NCBI GenBank assembly: GCA_035995185.1
Contig: DASYKT010000022.1
Location: forward strand, 62,001 to 126,000
DNA length: 64,000 nt
Direction of reading: 5' to 3'
Source of the DNA: DASYKT01 sp035995185
GTDB lineage: Bacteria > Acidobacteriota > Blastocatellia > Pyrinomonadales > Pyrinomonadaceae
The position numbers were made by a program, and so were the translations under genes. The notes under the pieces were generated by a model. That model saw only the letters and a list, made by a program, of their open reading frames with translations, was not told where the DNA came from and made no database searches. Shown piece by piece: positions 33,595 through 42,059 of the stretch (positions are counted from its first letter, which is position 1; each line of letters starts with the position of its first letter).

Positions 33595-34938
33595 TTAGCG
33601 GTTCACTTCCATCGACAGGGTGCTTATCCAGTTATTCACCACGGTGGGTTCGACCGACAGCGCGCCGACCAGGTAAAAGATATCGCCTTTTGTATTTTCG
33701 ATGCGCAGGCTGTATTCGCCCGGCGGCGTTTCCCGGGCGACGTTCACTTCAAAAGTATAAGCCTTAAGGTCGGTATTAAACTGCGTCGGCTGCAAGCTTC
33801 CCCGCGTTACACTCAGGTAAGTAGAATTAAAAGACACCCGCAGGGTGTTGTTTTGCAAAGTCTTGTCCGCCAAAAACACCTGGTAAGGCTTGCCGTCGTT
33901 GACCGGAATGGCCAGCGTCGAAAGCTGGGAATTAAAGCCGAGATAATCGAGCGAAAGCCGGCGGAGCTTTGCCGCAAATGGTTTTTCGAATTTAACGGCT
34001 TTACCCGGCGTAATATTTACTTCACCCAGCCGTTCGGCGGAAAGCAAAACCTTATTTTTCGCATCGCTGTAATTCGGAACATTTTGCGCGAAGACAGAGT
34101 AGTTGCCGGCCGGGATCCCTTCAATTTTCCATCCGCCCAGCTGGTCGCTGAGTGTCCCGGTAACGATCCGGCCCGAATCATCAGCTTCCAGCCAGATCTG
34201 CAGGTCCTTAATAACTTTGTCCTTGCCGAATAAAAGTTTACCGCTGATGCTTCCGCAGCATTTTTCATCTTCGACATATCCGTAAAGCGCGCGCGCACCC
34301 GCGATATCATCCTGCGCCAGGGTGCGAAACCCGGAAACCGGAAGGCTGTAGATGCCGTTCATCGCGTGATGGCCATGCATCGTCGCCCCGGCGATATCAC
34401 TGTGCCCGAGCCCGAGCAAATGCCCGATCTCATGCGTCAGCACCGATTCCAGGTCGAATGTTCCGGCGGTGTCGTCGTCGGAAAAAAGCTGATAGGGGTT
34501 GAGAACGATGTCGCCCTCGGTGATCTGGCCTTTGCCGTTAAAAAAGATGCGTGTTTTGGCGGCGGTGTTCGGTTCGCCGTCGAAGAAAAGAATATTATCC
34601 GGGGTGTCCGCGATGGTGATCAGGCTCATCCCGTCGCCCCGCACACCGGCCGCACTTACGTCCGTTTTATCGGTCCAGACAATATTGAAATCGACGTCGG
34701 CCACGTCTTTCCAGTGCCGGAGGCTTTTCTCAAGCGCGTCGAATATTACACCTTTTGATGTGGTTACCAGCGGGGACGGGTTTTGCAGCGAGCGCGAAAC
34801 GGCGAGGTCGATCGCGTTGGTTTTCCAGCGCAGCCGCTGCAGCTTTGCCTTATCGGCAAACTGGACGGTGTAGGCCGGCGCGGAAATAGCAAACGCCAGC
34901 AAACATAGAACTATGAATTTTAGTCTCAGCTTAACCAT
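33595..34938 (-). CDS. Secreted matrixin-like zinc metalloprotease (M10 type)
   Basis: A 447-residue secreted enzyme. The signal peptide is FIVLCLLAFAISAPAYT. The catalytic domain (about 30-225) has the metzincin zinc site HEIGHLLGLGHSD (three His and the general base Glu) and ends with QDDIAGARALYG, the usual end of a matrixin catalytic domain. A nearby MHGHHAMNG may supply the Met-turn. Residues 230-300 look like a carboxypeptidase-regulatory-type beta-sandwich (GSISGKLLFGKDKVIKDLQIWLE), and the last 130 residues resemble an Ig-like domain. Likely an extracellular protein-degrading enzyme; its substrate cannot be told. Confidence 0.88.
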   Translation of the reverse strand: MVKLRLKFIVLCLLAFAISAPAYTVQFADKAKLQRLRWKTNAIDLAVSRSLQNPSPLVTTSKGVIFDALEKSLRHWKDVADVDFNIVWTDKTDVSAAGVRGDGMSLITIADTPDNILFFDGEPNTAAKTRIFFNGKGQITEGDIVLNPYQLFSDDDTAGTFDLESVLTHEIGHLLGLGHSDIAGATMHGHHAMNGIYSLPVSGFRTLAQDDIAGARALYGYVEDEKCCGSISGKLLFGKDKVIKDLQIWLEADDSGRIVTGTLSDQLGGWKIEGIPAGNYSVFAQNVPNYSDAKNKVLLSAERLGEVNITPGKAVKFEKPFAAKLRRLSLDYLGFNSQLSTLAIPVNDGKPYQVFLADKTLQNNTLRVSFNSTYLSVTRGSLQPTQFNTDLKAYTFEVNVARETPPGEYSLRIENTKGDIFYLVGALSVEPTVVNNWISTLSMEVNR

Positions 34939-34974
34939 TTATTACACAATTGCGGTCTTAGCCTGAGGAGAGAC

Positions 34975-35196
34975 TTATTTTTTATCCGGGTTAAAACCTT
35001 CGATCGCGTCACGGTCGACTTTTTCCAGATCGTCAAACGCAACTATCAGCATCAAAACAACCAATGCCAGGGTCGCCAGGACATAAAGGATGGCGATCTG
35101 TTCCAGCGCCAGCAAAGTCGTTATCACCACAGCGACCGCGATCAGCCAAAAAAGGGCGATCGTCCGGCGGCTGAATCTCTTCGTAATATTACTCAT
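34975..35196 (-). CDS. Small two-helix membrane protein
   Basis: A 73-residue protein with two hydrophobic helices (about 13-33 and 37-57) after a basic N-terminus (MSNITKRFSRR) and an acidic C-terminus (DDLEKVDRDAIEGFNPDKK). The ATG at 35196 follows GGAAGG at a good distance. No family recognised. It lies 36 nt upstream of the metalloprotease gene on the same strand and may be co-transcribed with it. Confidence 0.7.
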   Translation of the reverse strand: MSNITKRFSRRTIALFWLIAVAVVITTLLALEQIAILYVLATLALVVLMLIVAFDDLEKVDRDAIEGFNPDKK

Positions 35197-35338
35197 TAAA
35201 AAACCTTCCAAACAAGACAGTCTATTTATTCTACCTTATCCGGGCCATTCCCGGAAGAAGCAAAATACTAACACAAAAGCTTTCTAATGGCGCTGCTCCT
35301 AAAGCAGATGCGGTTGGTATTTTCAGTTCCTCTTGTAG

Positions 35339-35506
35339 AGTAGTAAAAGTGTAGCGCCTGAAAACACCCCTGAAACAGTCTGCGGGTCCATAAGCGGCGG
35401 TAAATGCCGCACGATCAACAGCTTATAGATCGGATGCAGCTGTGTTTCAGTGTTTCGGGCGTCTCACAATGAAACAGTGAAACAAAAATGAAACAGAAAT
35501 CTTAAA
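35339..35506. repeat. Word-repeat block (GTTTCA/GAAACA)
   Basis: The block begins with CCTGAAAACACCCCTGAAACAG and ends with TGAAACAGTGAAACAAAAA followed by TGAAACAGAAATCTTAAAAAT. Its tail has the same frame as 17740-17812, where the word GCTCCA stands in place of GAAACA. The left motif CCTGAAAACACCC also occurs right after the MITE-like element (18212). The surrounding 35197-35960 shows no credible gene. Confidence 0.5.
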
Positions 35507-35698
35507 AATCATAAGCAGTTGCCCAAAAGTAAATAAAAGCGGCTTGAAAAGAGCGGTGGAAAGTTAGAACTTCCGCAAACAGAAATACCGCGAGGTTATT
35601 ATTGCCGATAGATATTATTTTGGTAAGAAAGGCTTTGGAAGTTTTGCTTTATTCGCGGGCTTTTGCCTGATAGATGAATGGATGGCTATCGCGATGAA

Positions 35699-35855
35699 GT
35701 CAGAACCGGGAACGGTAGTGACCGGGTTGTTTTTAGTGATTAGTTATTAACGATTAATGATTAACGAACTCTTTTGCCATCTCTTAAATTATTAATTGAT
35801 CATTCACAATTATAAACATTACCGAAACCCGGTCGCTACGGCTCCCGGTTCTGAC
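35699..35855. repeat. Dispersed element with 28-bp inverted ends, copy 1
   Basis: The left end 35699-35726 (GTCAGAACCGGGAACGG then TAGTGACCGGG) is matched by the inverted right end 35828-35855 with a few mismatches. The interior of about 100 bp is AT-rich. Related copies are at 38672-38789 and 58366-58468, with a single end at 52366. Confidence 0.75.
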
Positions 35856-35927
35856 CCGTTACGGACTGCGTTGCGTTTGGGTAACCTTCGTGTATTTCAT
35901 GGTTAATTTAGATCGCTGCGCGATCTT

Positions 35928-35952
35928 TGCGGGCAGGGATGCCCGCGCTCCA
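35928..35952. repeat. GCGGGCA palindrome upstream of export gene end
   Basis: Stem GCGGGCA/TGCCCGC with a GGGA loop, followed by GCTCC. It shares the GGAGCGCGGGCA core of 15712-15742. It lies 9 bp past the stop of the SLBB export gene and may end its transcript. Confidence 0.7.
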
Positions 35953-35960
35953 AAAAAGCC

Positions 35961-36995
35961 CTAATCTACAATTACCAGAGGCAGATCGGCGCCATTTTTC
36001 TGCGGCCCGTCGGCTCCGGCAATGATCGGGGGCTGTTTTTTCGGCTCAGAACCGGCCCGCGGCACATCGACCACGTCAAACGCCCGTAAAACCGTGTCTT
36101 CAGCCTGTTTAGCGATTATTTTACTCAGATCTACCTCGATAGTAGAGGTAACTCCGTTCTCGCGGCGATAAATGATTATATTCTTTATATTTGCGCCCTT
36201 GACGGTGTTACCCGCCGCCGCCAGCGCGTGGCTTACGGTCATTTCCTGCCGGGCAAATATCTTCTGAGGGTAATTCACGCCGCCGGTCACATAGATAGGA
36301 GCGGCTTCCAGAATGGTAACTATATCGCCGGTTCGGATCAGAGGATTTGCCTCCGGTTTTCCGGCGATCAGGTCGGCTATTTTGACCTTGATAATATAAC
36401 TTGAGCCGGCTTCCGGAAGGCAGCTCAGTTTTTCCGGGCGAAAGATCTGGATCTCTCCGCCGGCATTATCGGTGATGCCACCGGCGAGAAAGACAAGCTC
36501 ATTTAATTTCGCGGCCCGTTTTAACAGGAATCGCTGCTGATTTTTCACCGCCCCTAAAAACATTGTCACCGGCCGCGCCGAGCGGTCGACGATCCTTACG
36601 ATGACCTGGGGGCTGCGCAGATATTTGCCGTACGCTGCGGCTATTTTTTGCGCGACCGTTTCTTCACTTTGGCAGAGCGCGAGAATGGGTTCCGCAGCAA
36701 AAGCTAACTCCGCCAGAAAACCTTCAGGATTTATCCTTCCCTGCCAATCGTTTTCAAAACTGCCGACCACATCGATCTCTACCACATCGCCGTAGTGGAT
36801 CAATTCTTCAGGCACAACGGTTGCTTCACCCACGGGCGACGATATGTTTGACGCATTGACGGCGATCGCCTGATTTTCGGTTGGTGGAGATGGAGACGGA
36901 ACCGGTTCTCCGGTTTGCGAGTGAGTTACCAGAAATAGCAGGAACAGCTGGGCGACGAGAAGAATGGGCCGGTAACTGCAATACTTATTTAACAC
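35961..36995 (-). CDS. Polysaccharide export protein with SLBB domains (Wza-like)
   Basis: A 344-residue secreted protein. The signal peptide (ILLVAQLFLLFLVTHSQ) is followed by a Pro/Ser-rich stretch. The poly-export domain starts at HYGDVVEIDVVGSFENDWQGRINPEGFLAEL, and SLBB-type segments include MFLGAVKNQQRFLLKRAAKLNELVFLAGG and YVTGGVNYPQKIFARQEMTVSHALAAAG. No lipobox Cys is present, unlike classical Wza. It would form part of an outer-membrane or periplasmic channel for capsule or exopolysaccharide. GTG at 36995 and TTG at 37001 are both possible starts; no ribosome site decides. Two accessory genes precede it on the same strand. Confidence 0.85.
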   Translation of the reverse strand: MLNKYCSYRPILLVAQLFLLFLVTHSQTGEPVPSPSPPTENQAIAVNASNISSPVGEATVVPEELIHYGDVVEIDVVGSFENDWQGRINPEGFLAELAFAAEPILALCQSEETVAQKIAAAYGKYLRSPQVIVRIVDRSARPVTMFLGAVKNQQRFLLKRAAKLNELVFLAGGITDNAGGEIQIFRPEKLSCLPEAGSSYIIKVKIADLIAGKPEANPLIRTGDIVTILEAAPIYVTGGVNYPQKIFARQEMTVSHALAAAGNTVKGANIKNIIIYRRENGVTSTIEVDLSKIIAKQAEDTVLRAFDVVDVPRAGSEPKKQPPIIAGADGPQKNGADLPLVIVD

Positions 36996-37031
36996 GATCA
37001 ACGATAAAACTTTCTCTGACCCTGTAAAATC

Positions 37032-37313
37032 TCAAAATATTGCGGCGCCGGATCTTTTTGCGCTTCGCTCTTTTTTGGATTCTCCGGTAGATATTTCCCC
37101 GAGGTCATTTTCCTGCGCGGAGTCGGGAGTCTTCTTCACAATTTTCTTTTTCTTCGAAGACGTCGTGCCAGGCACGGCAAAGCCGGCAAATTCCCAATTA
37201 CAATTATCGCAGAGCAGATTAAAACGGCAGACAAGAGCCGACCATATGGGGGTTGGCCGGTAGCCTAATCTTACCTTTTTACTTCTGCAGCGCGGACATT
37301 TCTGACTGATCAT
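37032..37313 (-). CDS. Small zinc-ribbon protein
   Basis: A 93-residue protein with a four-cysteine zinc ribbon near its N-terminus (CPRCRSKKVRLG ... LLCDNCNWEF), followed by a Lys/Ser-rich, probably disordered tail. The start at 37313 gives MISQKCPRC and has AAGGGAACG upstream. It lies between the 296-residue membrane protein and the SLBB export gene on one strand. Role unknown; similar short zinc ribbons are often found near polysaccharide export genes in this phylum, which I state from memory only. Confidence 0.65.
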   Translation of the reverse strand: MISQKCPRCRSKKVRLGYRPTPIWSALVCRFNLLCDNCNWEFAGFAVPGTTSSKKKKIVKKTPDSAQENDLGEISTGESKKERSAKRSGAAIF

Positions 37314-37362
37314 TCTGCTTCGTTCCCTTTTAACAAAAATCAAGGCCGGGGCAGAATTCCCC

Positions 37363-38253
37363 TCACCCGTTCAAAACTTTTTGCAGCGTACCGATCTTCG
37401 AAGAGATCTTGCTCTTTATCAACTTTTGTTCGTCAACCGGTAGATTCTCTGCTTCTTTCGCCAGATAAAAAAGCGCGTCCTGGTAGTAATCGATCGCTTT
37501 TGCGTATCGCCCCTTGAACGCCTCTTTTTCAGCTTCTTCGGTGAGATGCGAGATCCTTACCGAAACGATAAAACCCTTGATCGCCTTGACCGAGTCAAGC
37601 AATTGCAATTCCTCAGGGTAATAATATAGCGCCGATTCAAGCACGCTCAACGCTCGCTGCGCGGTCTCGATCTTTTCCGCTATTGTAACACGGATCTTGG
37701 CTTCCTGTGTCAGGACATTGCTCTCACCCGCTGCCCACATCAAAAGATGATGTTTATGCAAGGTCTTGATCACGTCCTGGCCGTGGCGAAAAGCCGCCAG
37801 GCGAGGGGAACCGACCGTGACATTTTTTATCTCCCGTTCCGTGCGCGCCAGATAATCGTTGCAGGAACGAAAGATATCCAGATGGGTCTGCGGCGCCGTA
37901 ATGCTTCCGCCCGCTTCGTGCGACCTATGCTCCAGCCTCTTGAGCATCGCCGCGTGCTTTTCCAGCGTCAATTTCCCTTTCGGCGCCAGAGCGTTGCGGT
38001 TAACCCGTTCTATTCTTTCCTGTTCCAGGTAAAATCGCGTTTGCAGTTTGCGCGATAAAAGCTCACGGACCCCGACGGCGAGAGCAATAGTAACGCACGC
38101 GCACAAACCTGCCAATATCCAGGGTGATTCTTCCAGATCGCCCTGCAGCCACCACACGATACAAAACACTGCTAACGCCGCGGCAAACGCAAGCATCACA
38201 TAACTGGAAGTTGTTAACCAGAAAGGCCTTTTCGCCTGTCCCTTTTTAGTCAT
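37363..38253 (-). CDS. Membrane-anchored protein with helical C-terminal region
   Basis: A 296-residue protein with two adjacent N-terminal membrane segments (about 12-31 and 39-60), then a mostly helical, charged cytoplasmic region including a likely coiled coil (about 65-130). The last 60 residues (FKGRYAKAIDYYQDALFYLAKEAENL) look like a TPR hairpin or MIT-like helical bundle. No enzyme motif. It is the first gene of the operon that ends with the SLBB export protein, so a part in exopolysaccharide assembly is possible. Confidence 0.65.
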   Translation of the reverse strand: MTKKGQAKRPFWLTTSSYVMLAFAAALAVFCIVWWLQGDLEESPWILAGLCACVTIALAVGVRELLSRKLQTRFYLEQERIERVNRNALAPKGKLTLEKHAAMLKRLEHRSHEAGGSITAPQTHLDIFRSCNDYLARTEREIKNVTVGSPRLAAFRHGQDVIKTLHKHHLLMWAAGESNVLTQEAKIRVTIAEKIETAQRALSVLESALYYYPEELQLLDSVKAIKGFIVSVRISHLTEEAEKEAFKGRYAKAIDYYQDALFYLAKEAENLPVDEQKLIKSKISSKIGTLQKVLNG

Positions 38254-38357
38254 CGTTTGATATCAGGCGGTAAATTAAACGGCAAACTTATGGCAAAAAA
38301 AGATAACTTCTAGAATAATAGTGAATTCTTACGCTTTTTATGTCAATTCGAAATATT

Positions 38358-38442
38358 ATTCGGAATAGATGAGAACTGATAGCTGATAGAGGATAGATCG
38401 AATCTTTCAGCTATAATCTATGATCTTTTATCTATTCCGAAT
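38358..38442. repeat. 85-bp palindromic repeat, copy 2
   Basis: About 90% identical to 24814-24898. Starts ATTCGGAATAGATGAG and ends TATCTATTCCGAAT; the arms pair along most of the length. Half-copies occur at 17915-17955 and near 58494-58515. Confidence 0.8.
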
Positions 38443-38497
38443 GATGCATCACGGCTTCATGACGCCGACAAAGAACGGTATAATTTTCCAGGTCATT

Positions 38498-38671
38498 ATG
38501 AAGCGCAGAAAAGTAAAAAAAGCAGCTAAAAGGAAAGAGCGGCTGATATTCGATTCGATCCGCAAACCAATCGCCCCGCCTACCCGCAAATTCGGCTCGG
38601 ACAAACCCGATGAGAAGGCAATGCCTTCAGGCCGTAAAGCCAAACATAAGAAGGCCGACCTGGATGAATGA
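38498..38671 (+). CDS. Small basic protein (RKPxAPPTRKFG type)
   Basis: A 57-residue, Lys/Arg-rich protein (MKRRKVKKAAKRKERLIF) with a conserved-looking middle SIRKPIAPPTRKFGSDKPDEKA and the end GRKAKHKKADL. A perfect -10 hexamer TATAAT lies at 38479-38484, 13 nt before the start codon, with a poor -35, so the mRNA may have almost no leader. I recall similar short basic proteins in other Acidobacteriota and Cyanobacteria, with no known function. Nucleic-acid binding is a guess from charge alone. Confidence 0.6.
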   Translation: MKRRKVKKAAKRKERLIFDSIRKPIAPPTRKFGSDKPDEKAMPSGRKAKHKKADLDE

Positions 38672-38789
38672 GTCAGTACCGGGAACGAAGTGACCGGCTC
38701 ACGAGCGCCAGCGAGTAAATATTTTTCGGTGATTGATAGCAAACGCAATTCGCTTCGCGAGAGCCGGTCACTTCGTTCCCGGTACTGAC
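38672..38789. repeat. Dispersed element with 28-bp inverted ends, copy 2
   Basis: The ends 38672-38699 and 38762-38789 are perfect 28-bp inverted repeats (outer part GTCAGTACCGGGAACG). The interior is 62 bp. It starts at the stop codon of the small basic gene and could act as its terminator. Confidence 0.8.
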
Positions 38790-38819
38790 TTCATTCCCCG
38801 ATAACCCTCTGCTTAAGCT

Positions 38820-39593
38820 CTAAATCTCATAATCCTCGCTTGTCCTCATCACCTCAAGATTAGCCAGTCCAAGTTCGCCCAATTCCCGTCGCGTCTGCTC
38901 GTAATAGGCCGGTTTTAGATGGACAGCCAAAACACGGGTTTGGTGTTTCAATTTCGCGAGTTCGCTTTTTAGCAATTTCGGTGTCAGATGGTAAGACGAC
39001 CGGGCCAGGTCTTCCAGCTCGTTAGGAAAAGAAGATTCCACCAGCAGCGCGTCGAGTTTCGGTTCGTTATTTAACGCCTGCCAGAATTCATCGGTCTCGG
39101 CCGTGTCGGAGCTAAGCGCGAGGGTGCTTTTCCCATCGGAAACTATCAGCCCCACGGTCGGCACCTGGTGATTCACCGGGATAGCCTTGATCGTCAGATG
39201 GGCCACCTGAAATTCCTCTCTTATCTTGAAAGGATGATATTCCATCACGCGGCCATAGTTATTTTGTATCTCGGAAAAGCGCGGATAAGTTTTCCAGTTG
39301 AAAATATGGTCTTCCAGGGCATCGATAGCTTCTTCGGTTCCGTGGACGCGCACCGGCTCCCGCAGCGCTTCAAAGAGGTCATCGATAAAGAACGGCAGCC
39401 CGGCGGTGTGATCGAGATGGGGATGGGTAATTATGATGTCGCGCACCTTGCGCCTGTGCCCCTGCCCGAAGGTCAGCGACAAACTGCCGGCATCGAGCGC
39501 GACCCTCTCGTCGAGCAAATAGCAGGTCAGGTGCTGTTCCGGTGAGGCGTCCCCTTTTTCGTCAAATGAACTGGGAAGAAGTTTTATTTTCAT
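38820..39593 (-). CDS. MBL-fold metallohydrolase, class II cyclic-nucleotide phosphodiesterase-like
   Basis: A 257-residue metallo-beta-lactamase-fold hydrolase. The metal motif is THPHLDHTAGLPFF (HxHxDH), preceded by LLDERVALDAGSLSL. Further ligands are expected at VNHQVPTVG, SSDTAETDEFW and VHLKPAYYEQTR. The HPHLDHxxGLP form and length match class II cAMP phosphodiesterases (PDE1/CpdP) and the related RNase Z-like group. Likely cytoplasmic, acting on cyclic nucleotides or another phosphodiester. It stands alone on the minus strand. Confidence 0.82.
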   Translation of the reverse strand: MKIKLLPSSFDEKGDASPEQHLTCYLLDERVALDAGSLSLTFGQGHRRKVRDIIITHPHLDHTAGLPFFIDDLFEALREPVRVHGTEEAIDALEDHIFNWKTYPRFSEIQNNYGRVMEYHPFKIREEFQVAHLTIKAIPVNHQVPTVGLIVSDGKSTLALSSDTAETDEFWQALNNEPKLDALLVESSFPNELEDLARSSYHLTPKLLKSELAKLKHQTRVLAVHLKPAYYEQTRRELGELGLANLEVMRTSEDYEI

Positions 39594-39675
39594 CCGCTTG
39601 TTGTTAGCAGCGCCGCCGTCGCAGCTAAATTGACGGCGCTACTCCCCGATTCCCCATTTCCTATTTTCCTAATTC

Positions 39676-40440
39676 CTATCTTGCGCAAGTAAGCTGGCGT
39701 CCCCCGTCGATCTCGTACGTCGCCCCCGTTATCCAGGAAGCTTTGTCCGAAGCCAGGAACGCTATTAATTCCGCCACTTCTTCGGTAGTTCCCACGCGGC
39801 CCAGCGGGTGCGTCGTCTTTGAATGCTCGAGAAAAGCGGCGTACTTGTCATTGTCCATTCCGCCGCGCTTATGAATATCCGTCACCACCACGCCCGGATT
39901 TACCGCGTTCACCCGAATTCCCTTCGGCGCCAGTTCCAGCGCCGAGCAGCGTGTCAACTGGTCGACCGCCGCCTTGGAAATACAATAAGCCAGCACATTC
40001 GGAAATGCGCGGGTTCCCGCCACGCTGGAAATATTAACGATGTTCCCCTGCTTCTTTTCCAGGTACGGGATACATTTTTGCATCATCAAAAATACCGAAC
40101 GCACATTGATGTTCATCATCGCATCGGCGTCTTCGACATCAGTCGTTTCGATCGTGCCGTTGGCGAGGATGCCCGCGCCGTTGACCAGCACATCAATCCC
40201 GCGAAAAGCGTCGAGTGTAGCATTTACTACCATTTCGACCGGTTCCACACCGAGGCTCAGGTCGGCTTCGATCGTTTTGACGTCACCGCCCGCGCCGGTT
40301 ATTTCCAGCTCCAGCTCCGCCAGGGCCTGCGCGTTTCTGCCGACCGCCGCGACTTTCGCTCCCTGCTTTGCAAAAAGCACTGCCGTGGCACGGCCGATAC
40401 CGGACGTAGCTCCGGTTACAATTGCTACCTTATCTTCCAT
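39676..40440 (-). CDS. SDR-family oxidoreductase
   Basis: A 254-residue classical short-chain dehydrogenase. The cofactor motif is TGATSGIGRA at residues 9-18, then NGAG (about 87-90), catalytic Ser in NISSVAG (about 140), and YCISK (Tyr-x-x-x-Lys, about 155). The C-terminal substrate loop is GVVVTDIHKRGG and the end is WITGATYEIDGG. It would use NAD(P)H on a carbonyl or sugar substrate; homologues are often named glucose 1-dehydrogenase or 3-oxoacyl-ACP reductase, but the substrate cannot be read from sequence. Single gene, divergent from the duplicated cassette. Confidence 0.92.
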   Translation of the reverse strand: MEDKVAIVTGATSGIGRATAVLFAKQGAKVAAVGRNAQALAELELEITGAGGDVKTIEADLSLGVEPVEMVVNATLDAFRGIDVLVNGAGILANGTIETTDVEDADAMMNINVRSVFLMMQKCIPYLEKKQGNIVNISSVAGTRAFPNVLAYCISKAAVDQLTRCSALELAPKGIRVNAVNPGVVVTDIHKRGGMDNDKYAAFLEHSKTTHPLGRVGTTEEVAELIAFLASDKASWITGATYEIDGGRQLTCAR

Positions 40441-40599
40441 AATTGACGAATAAAAAACGTGATTTTGCTGAGAGTTATGTTAATAGGTTAGAGACAAATA
40501 GTAAATCTCCCGCTTAAATTCTCTCGTAAATTCATCGTCTTGTTTCTCCCGCGGGGCGACCATCCCCTATCCATCACCTCTAAAAAGACGGCCGCTTGA

Positions 40600-40791
40600 A
40601 AGAAAAGCGCCTGAATCTGCATAAGCTATAGACAGGACATCCGAAACAACGCACCCGCTGGGCACAGGCTTTTAGGAACAACTGGAAAGCATGGACGGTG
40701 GCATTGTATATCAGCATAGGATAGACAATGCCGCGAAGTTTATCGCGGAATAAGTTCCGGTCTAAATAAAATTATTTAGAAGGAGAAAAAA
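40600..40791 (+). ncRNA. Conserved structured leader, copy 1
   Basis: The non-coding leader of the first cassette gene. Over 40609-40702 it is about 92% identical by eye to 42068-42162. Candidate structure: (1) stem 40609-40613/40665-40669 (GCCTG/CAGGC) enclosing a conserved 51-nt loop region that contains ACAGGACATCCGAAA and a small CCC-GCT-GGG hairpin; (2) hairpin GCATTGT-A-TATC ... GATA-G-ACAATGC at 40701-40731; (3) hairpin CGCGA/TCGCG at 40732-40747. AGAAGGAG follows before the ATG. In copy 2 stem 1 is kept by a paired change and the loop of hairpin 2 is different. It does not match a riboswitch class I can name. Confidence 0.65.
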
Positions 40792-41694
40792 ATGAAAACA
40801 CAGGTAGAAATCAAAATTTTAGGACTCGCTATTTGCTACCGGAAAATGGGGGAAAATTGGAAAGTCTTGCTCCCATGGAATTCCTGCCATAGGATCCTCT
40901 TCAGTTATGGGCGCGACGGAACGGCACACAGTGCTCCGGTATCCCTGGCGGTTGCCGGCGGTGTGGTAAAAGTTTCAACTCAGAACGCGATAAGTTCCAC
41001 CGGACAAACGGCCGGATTCGAGAAAGAGGTATTTAACTTTACCACCAACGCCGCCGCGAGCGGATATGACACTCACCAGAATATTTCTCTTAAGGGAAAT
41101 TGGCGCGACAAGACAGTTGCCCTGGAGATAGAAAATGCTTTTTTTGCTCCTAACGACTATGTCAACGTGATAACTACCGAGACGATCTTCCGAAATGGGC
41201 TGGATGCCGATGGAAACAGTGTTCCGCGCCAGCAGATAAGCTTTTTCATAGCTCATTCGTTGAAAGCCCTGATCACGTTAAATGAAAATGGCATCCTGAC
41301 GGTCCTACAGGGAGTGCACCCGCAAGCCCCGGCTACCGAGATAGCCAGAATTCCGGCAAACGGAACGCCGGGGGGCGGGAAATATACAATTATTTTTGAT
41401 AATGATTGTGACAATATGAACCCCCTCAGCAACGATATGCTCCGCTATTACGAGAATACGATCGTTGACGGAAGCGCGGCCAACTCCCAGGAGAAGTACT
41501 GGATAGGATCGATAGGGACGATCGGGGCGATCGGCGCGGTAACGGAAGAAATTATCTCGGAAAGGAGCAAGATACTTAATGAGGCTGAAACCCGGACACC
41601 GATACTTTTTTCTCCTCTAACCGGAGTTTTTTTAGTCCAGGGCAAACCTTGCATGGGGGGACAGGTAAGCCCCGCGCCGCAGTCTTTTCCCTAA
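40792..41694 (+). CDS. Cassette protein A1, unknown family
   Basis: A 300-residue protein of no family I recognise. No signal peptide or membrane segment, so probably cytoplasmic. It aligns along its length with the 333-residue protein at 42261 (about half identical). Shared features: N-terminal VEIKILGLAICY (Cys15), GENWKVLLPWNSCH (Cys32, His33), a middle block IENAFFAPNDYVNV, IAHSLKALITL, the acidic motif FDNDC (about residue 203), and the C-terminal motif GKPCM (Cys287) ending in FP. Four conserved Cys and several Asp suggest a metal site or disulfides, but this is inference. AGAAGGAG precedes the ATG. It follows a conserved leader and is followed by a UUCG-capped hairpin. Confidence 0.75.
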   Translation: MKTQVEIKILGLAICYRKMGENWKVLLPWNSCHRILFSYGRDGTAHSAPVSLAVAGGVVKVSTQNAISSTGQTAGFEKEVFNFTTNAAASGYDTHQNISLKGNWRDKTVALEIENAFFAPNDYVNVITTETIFRNGLDADGNSVPRQQISFFIAHSLKALITLNENGILTVLQGVHPQAPATEIARIPANGTPGGGKYTIIFDNDCDNMNPLSNDMLRYYENTIVDGSAANSQEKYWIGSIGTIGAIGAVTEEIISERSKILNEAETRTPILFSPLTGVFLVQGKPCMGGQVSPAPQSFP

Positions 41695-41754
41695 ACTTAG
41701 CCATCGCTAAAAGCTGCGGGACTAAAAAAAGCACTTTGATCGATAAACGACAAA

Positions 41755-41790
41755 AAAAAGGAAGGGTAATCTTTCGAGATTACCCTTTAA
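41755..41790. terminator. UUCG-capped hairpin, cassette copy 1
   Basis: An 11-bp stem AAGGGTAATCT/AGATTACCCTT with a TTCG tetraloop (41762-41787). On the minus strand it is followed by CC and a run of eight T, so it is a strong terminator for the small convergent gene; on the plus strand the T run is short. An AT-rich hairpin (GAAAATAAAA/TTTTATTTTC) lies just beyond, near 41822-41850. Confidence 0.8.
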
Positions 41791-41864
41791 AGTTTGCAGG
41801 AGATTGTCTTGTCTGGAGGAGGAAAATAAAAACTCGCGGTTTTATTTTCTTTTACTACTTACTA

Positions 41865-41999
41865 CTACTTAAGCGCCATGCGGTTCCGGCGCTTTTCGTT
41901 GAATAGCTGACGGATAGCGCTTGCTGTCTCTTCGCGTCTCTTCTGCTGAAACTCCGTGACCAAATTAGTAACCGTAGTCACCATTTCATGCGCCACGAT
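41865..41999 (-). pseudogene. Small convergent cassette gene, degenerate copy 1
   Basis: The core IVAHEMVTTVTNLVTEFQQK plus RREETASAIRQLFNEK is nearly identical to residues 31 onward of the intact copy at 43394-43615. Upstream of the Ile codon (41997-41999) the sequence no longer matches the basic N-terminus of that copy, and no good start codon with ribosome site exists. Near the C-terminus a one-base difference changes the ending (RRNRMALK versus QPEPHGA). The open frame continues to 42236 but there runs antisense through the conserved leader of the second cassette, which is better explained as RNA. Probably a truncated remnant. Confidence 0.6.
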
Positions 42000-42059
42000 C
42001 TCGCCTTCTTTCCGCGCCGGATTTTTGCCCCTTACATCTTTTAAAAGCTGCCGTCTGAA

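Noticed and set aside
35339..35506. Iteron-type replication origin or a protein-coding remnant
   Set aside because: Repeated words suggest it, but no replication initiator is encoded nearby and no reading frame is intact; kept only as an unexplained repeat.
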